The position numbers and the translations under genes are program-made. From Pyropia yezoensis (Eukaryota > Rhodophyta > Bangiophyceae > Bangiales > Bangiaceae), in the NCBI GenBank assembly GCA_009829735.1, contig CM020620.1:14071420-14135419 (forward strand): DNA of 64,000 nt, read 5' to 3'. Within the stretch, counting starts at the first letter, position 1; every line of letters begins with the position of its first letter. The notes under the pieces were generated by a model, which was given only the letters and a program-made list of their open reading frames with translations, ran no database searches and was not told the DNA's origin. Positions 61,506 to 64,000 of the stretch are shown here, piece after piece.

Positions 61506-63971
61506 ATGGGTCTGGCCGAGTGCTACTACGCCATCCTCAATGTCCCCCGCACCGCGACCGACGCGGAAATTCGCACGGCCTACCGTCGGGCGGCGCTCGC
61601 GACGCACCCCGACAAGAACCCGGGCGACGCATCTGCCGACGCGCGTTTTCAGGCGCTTGGCAACGCCTACTCGGTGCTGTCTGACCCGCACGAGCGCGCG
61701 TGGTACGATGACCACCGGGAGGAGATCCTGCGGGGGGAGGAGGTGGGGGAGGGAGGGGGGGGGGATGATGACGAGGGGGGGGGGGGGCGTGGCAACGCCC
61801 GCGCTCGCAATGTACGTTTCATTTTTTGCCCTTTTTCTATGTGTGTGCTGGGAGAAGGGTGAGTGGACGGTGGGGGGGGGGGAGGGGGGGGGGCTTGTAG
61901 GTGGCGCTCTGCCCGAGTGGCTGGTTTCTTTTGGGCGGGTCGCTGCCGAGGACGTTGATTGTACTTTGGTGCTGAGGGCGTCAGGGTGGGGGGACGGCCA
62001 AACTGCCGCGCAGGTGGGCTCTGTGCCGATACGCAAGGTGGGTTCTGACTGGGAATTGCTTGGTGCCTGGCTTGTCTTTGTACGTTCCTGCTTGGTTGGG
62101 CTCCATACTGCTGTCCCTGCTACCGTGCTGCACTCCTTTCCCCCCGGTTCGATGACCCTGCTTGTTCCCCTCTACAGCGACGGTCCTCGACGCTCGACCT
62201 GTACCGCTACTTCTCCTCCTCTGCCTACACACCCGCCACCTTCCACACCGTCTTCTCCACAGTGTTTGACACGCTCGCGACGGAGGAGCGGGAGAGCCCC
62301 AACCCGCCCCCCCGCGGGGTGCTCCCCCCCTTTGGCACCCGCGGCTCGGGCCACGCCGTCACCCGCGCCTTTTACGCCGCCTGGTCCCACTTTGCGTCGG
62401 CCAAGACGTTTGCGCACGCGGACGCGTACAACCCCGCGACCGCCCCCGCGCGCGACATCCGGCGGGCGATGGAGAAGGAGAACCGCGCCCGCCGCTCCGA
62501 GGCGCGCACCGCCTTCAACGCCCTCGTCCGGTCGCTGGTGGCTTACGTCCGCCGGCGGGACGTGCGGGTGGGGGAGGCGGAGCGCGCCGCGGACGAGGCA
62601 GCGGCGGCGGTGAACGCGGCGCGCGTGCGGGGGGTGGCCGAGTCGGTGGCGCGGCGCAAGGCGGCGTCCCGGGCGGCGGCGGCGGCCATGGCCACAGAGG
62701 AGATGGACGCGGGGCTCGCCGAGCTGGTCGCCGCCACCCGCCGAGAGGAGCAGGAGGAGGCGGCCGCGGCGTCGGCAGCGGCCGCGGCAGCGGCGGCGGC
62801 TGCTGGGGATGGGGAGGGGGGGGAGGGAGGGGGGGTGGGCGGCGCGGGGGGGGACCAGGACTGGTGGTGCGAGGCGTGTGCCAAGCGCTTCCGCAGTGAC
62901 AGCCAGTGGCGCAACCACGAGCGCTCCAAGAAACATCGGGCGGTGGTGGCGCGGTGGCGGCGGCAGGCGCTGGCGGAAGAGCGTGCTTTCCAGCGCTTGT
63001 CCTTGGACGACGACAACGACGGTGACGCCGGTGACGACAGTGACGGGAGTGGGGGTGGTGACGGAGAGGCTGCAGCGTCAGCGGCTGACAGCTCTGCAGA
63101 CGGGAATGGGAGCGGTGACGGTGGGTTGGCCCGCCGCGGCGCGTCCGCGTCTGACGCCGAGGCGGCCGCAGGGGACGACGCCGCGTGTGGGTCCAACGGG
63201 GCGGCACCCGCCGCCGGCGTGGATGCAGACGGCACGGCCAGTGACGGGGGCAGCGCCACTGCGAGCGACGCGGCGCCGCCCCGGGCTGACGGTGCCCGCG
63301 CGTCGGGCGGCTCGTCGTCGGCATCGTCCTCGTCGGCCGCGTCGGCAGAGGGGGTTCTCAGCGCCATGGCGCGCGGCCGGGCCAAGCGGGCGCGCAAGGC
63401 GGCGGCCAAGCGGCGGTCTGCGGCGGCCGCCGCCGCGTCGGGGGTGCACCACGGGGCGGCGGCAGGTGCCGACGGCGGCGCGCCCCCCACCGACCATAGC
63501 AGCGACGGTAACGGCGACGGGGACGTCCCCGCCGCTGGGGACAGTGCGGCTGCGGCGGCGGCGGAGCAGGAGGGGGAGGGGGGAGTGCCCCCCGCCGACG
63601 ACGCGGCGGGCAGCCGGGGGCCGACGGCGGCGGCGGCGGCGGGGCGGCGGCCGAAAAAGGGCAAGCGGTCCAAGCAGTCCAAGCAGGGCGTGGCGCCGTC
63701 TGGTGCGGCTGCCGCGGCAGGTGGCGCTGCCGCGGCCGCTGCGGCTGCCGCTGTCGCTGCCGGCGGCGGCGGCCGTAGCGGCGGCGACGACGGCGCGTGG
63801 CGGTGCAACGTGTGTGCGGCCACCTACGAGACCCGCAACCGCCTCTTCCGGCACGTCAAGGAGAAGGGCCACGCACTGGCCGTACCGCAGCAGCCGCCGC
63901 CAGAAGCGGCGGCCGCCGGTGGTGGCGGCGGCCGCCGGCGGCGGCGGGCTGCAAAAGGCGGCGCCCACTGA
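61506..63971 (+). CDS. DNAJC21/JJJ1-type J-domain protein with two C2H2 zinc fingers
   Basis: Exon 1 is 61506-61811 and exon 2 is 62178-63971, phase 0, giving 699 residues. The J-domain is at about 5-70 with HPD at 34-36. Exon 2 begins with LDLYRYFSSSAY and continues with a DNAJC21-type helical region rich in Glu/Arg/Ala (ENRARRSEARTAFNALVRSLVAYVRRRD). A first U1-type C2H2 finger lies near 330-355 (WWCEACAKRFRSDSQWRNHERSKKH). A long Asp/Ser/Ala/Gly-rich linker follows, then a second finger near 642-668 (WRCNVCAATYETRNRLFRHVKEKGH). The order J-domain, charged helices, finger, acidic linker, finger matches yeast Jjj1 and human DNAJC21, which act with Hsp70 in cytoplasmic 60S-subunit maturation. 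It is longer than those, mainly through the low-complexity linker. Confidence 0.9.
61812..62177 (+). other. Spliceosomal intron of the DNAJC21-like gene (366 bp)
   Basis: The donor is AAT|GTACGT and the acceptor CCCCTCTACAG|CGA. Splicing joins exon 1 to a frame that immediately resembles the family, while reading into the intron ends at a TGA within 20 codons. Confidence 0.85.
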
Positions 63972-64000
63972 TACCGGGTGGCCATCCCCCCCACGGCGCC

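Noticed and set aside
1..64000. CRISPR array or prokaryotic operon
   Set aside because: Tandem repeats present (15, 18, 30, 34 bp) have no unique spacers. Introns, an ER signal and retrotransposons show a eukaryotic genome.

Overview
This is a eukaryotic nuclear window. It is very GC-rich, with long G and C homopolymers and (GGC)n tracts. It has GT-AG introns (284 bp at 17180-17463 and 366 bp at 61812-62177), a protein with a KDEL-type ER-retention tail, an RBR ubiquitin ligase, a JJJ1/DNAJC21-type ribosome-biogenesis chaperone and LTR retrotransposons with a chromodomain. Few introns and high GC fit an alga or alga-like protist. A bangiophyte red alga such as Porphyra/Pyropia is my guess, by inference only.

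Layout. 1-1.9 kb: 5' part of a minus-strand Ty3/gypsy element (gag, primer-binding site, start of an LTR). 2.2-4.0 kb: a minus-strand ORF homologous to antisense ORFs found in two other elements here. 5.6-8.3 kb: a hairpin and two TA-flanked MITEs. 10.6-12.1 kb: SPPPP-rich protein. 14.1-15.3 kb: thioredoxin-fold ER protein. 15.5-16.1 kb: a third MITE. 16.8-17.6 kb: small intron-containing gene. 18.1-21.4 kb: a protein joining an Hv1/VSP-like voltage-sensor domain to a TKL kinase. 23.2-26 kb: Gly-rich acidic protein. 27.2-27.6 kb: secreted 10-Cys protein. 30.3-31.5 kb: membrane RBR E3 ligase. 32.8-34.3 kb: two small ORFs. 35.4-36.6 kb: truncated gag. 36.6-56.0 kb: an old, degenerate Ty3/gypsy element (678-bp LTRs), split in its pol gene by a younger, oppositely oriented Ty3/gypsy element (40885-50752, 406-bp LTRs, 5-bp target duplication CCCTG). 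56-57.7 kb: coding remnants. 58.4-61.0 kb: pogo/Tigger-like DNA transposon with a nonsense-interrupted transposase. 61.5-64 kb: the DNAJC21-like gene.

The cellular genes do not look functionally linked; the window is a gene-poor mosaic of single genes and mobile elements. The most novel signals are the voltage-sensor/kinase fusion, with a ~500-residue insert inside the kinase C-lobe, and a family of antisense ORFs between pol and the 3' LTR of otherwise diverged retroelements. Several genes appear to change reading frame exactly at long G or C runs. Those breaks may be assembly errors or real length variation, so protein models crossing them are tentative.
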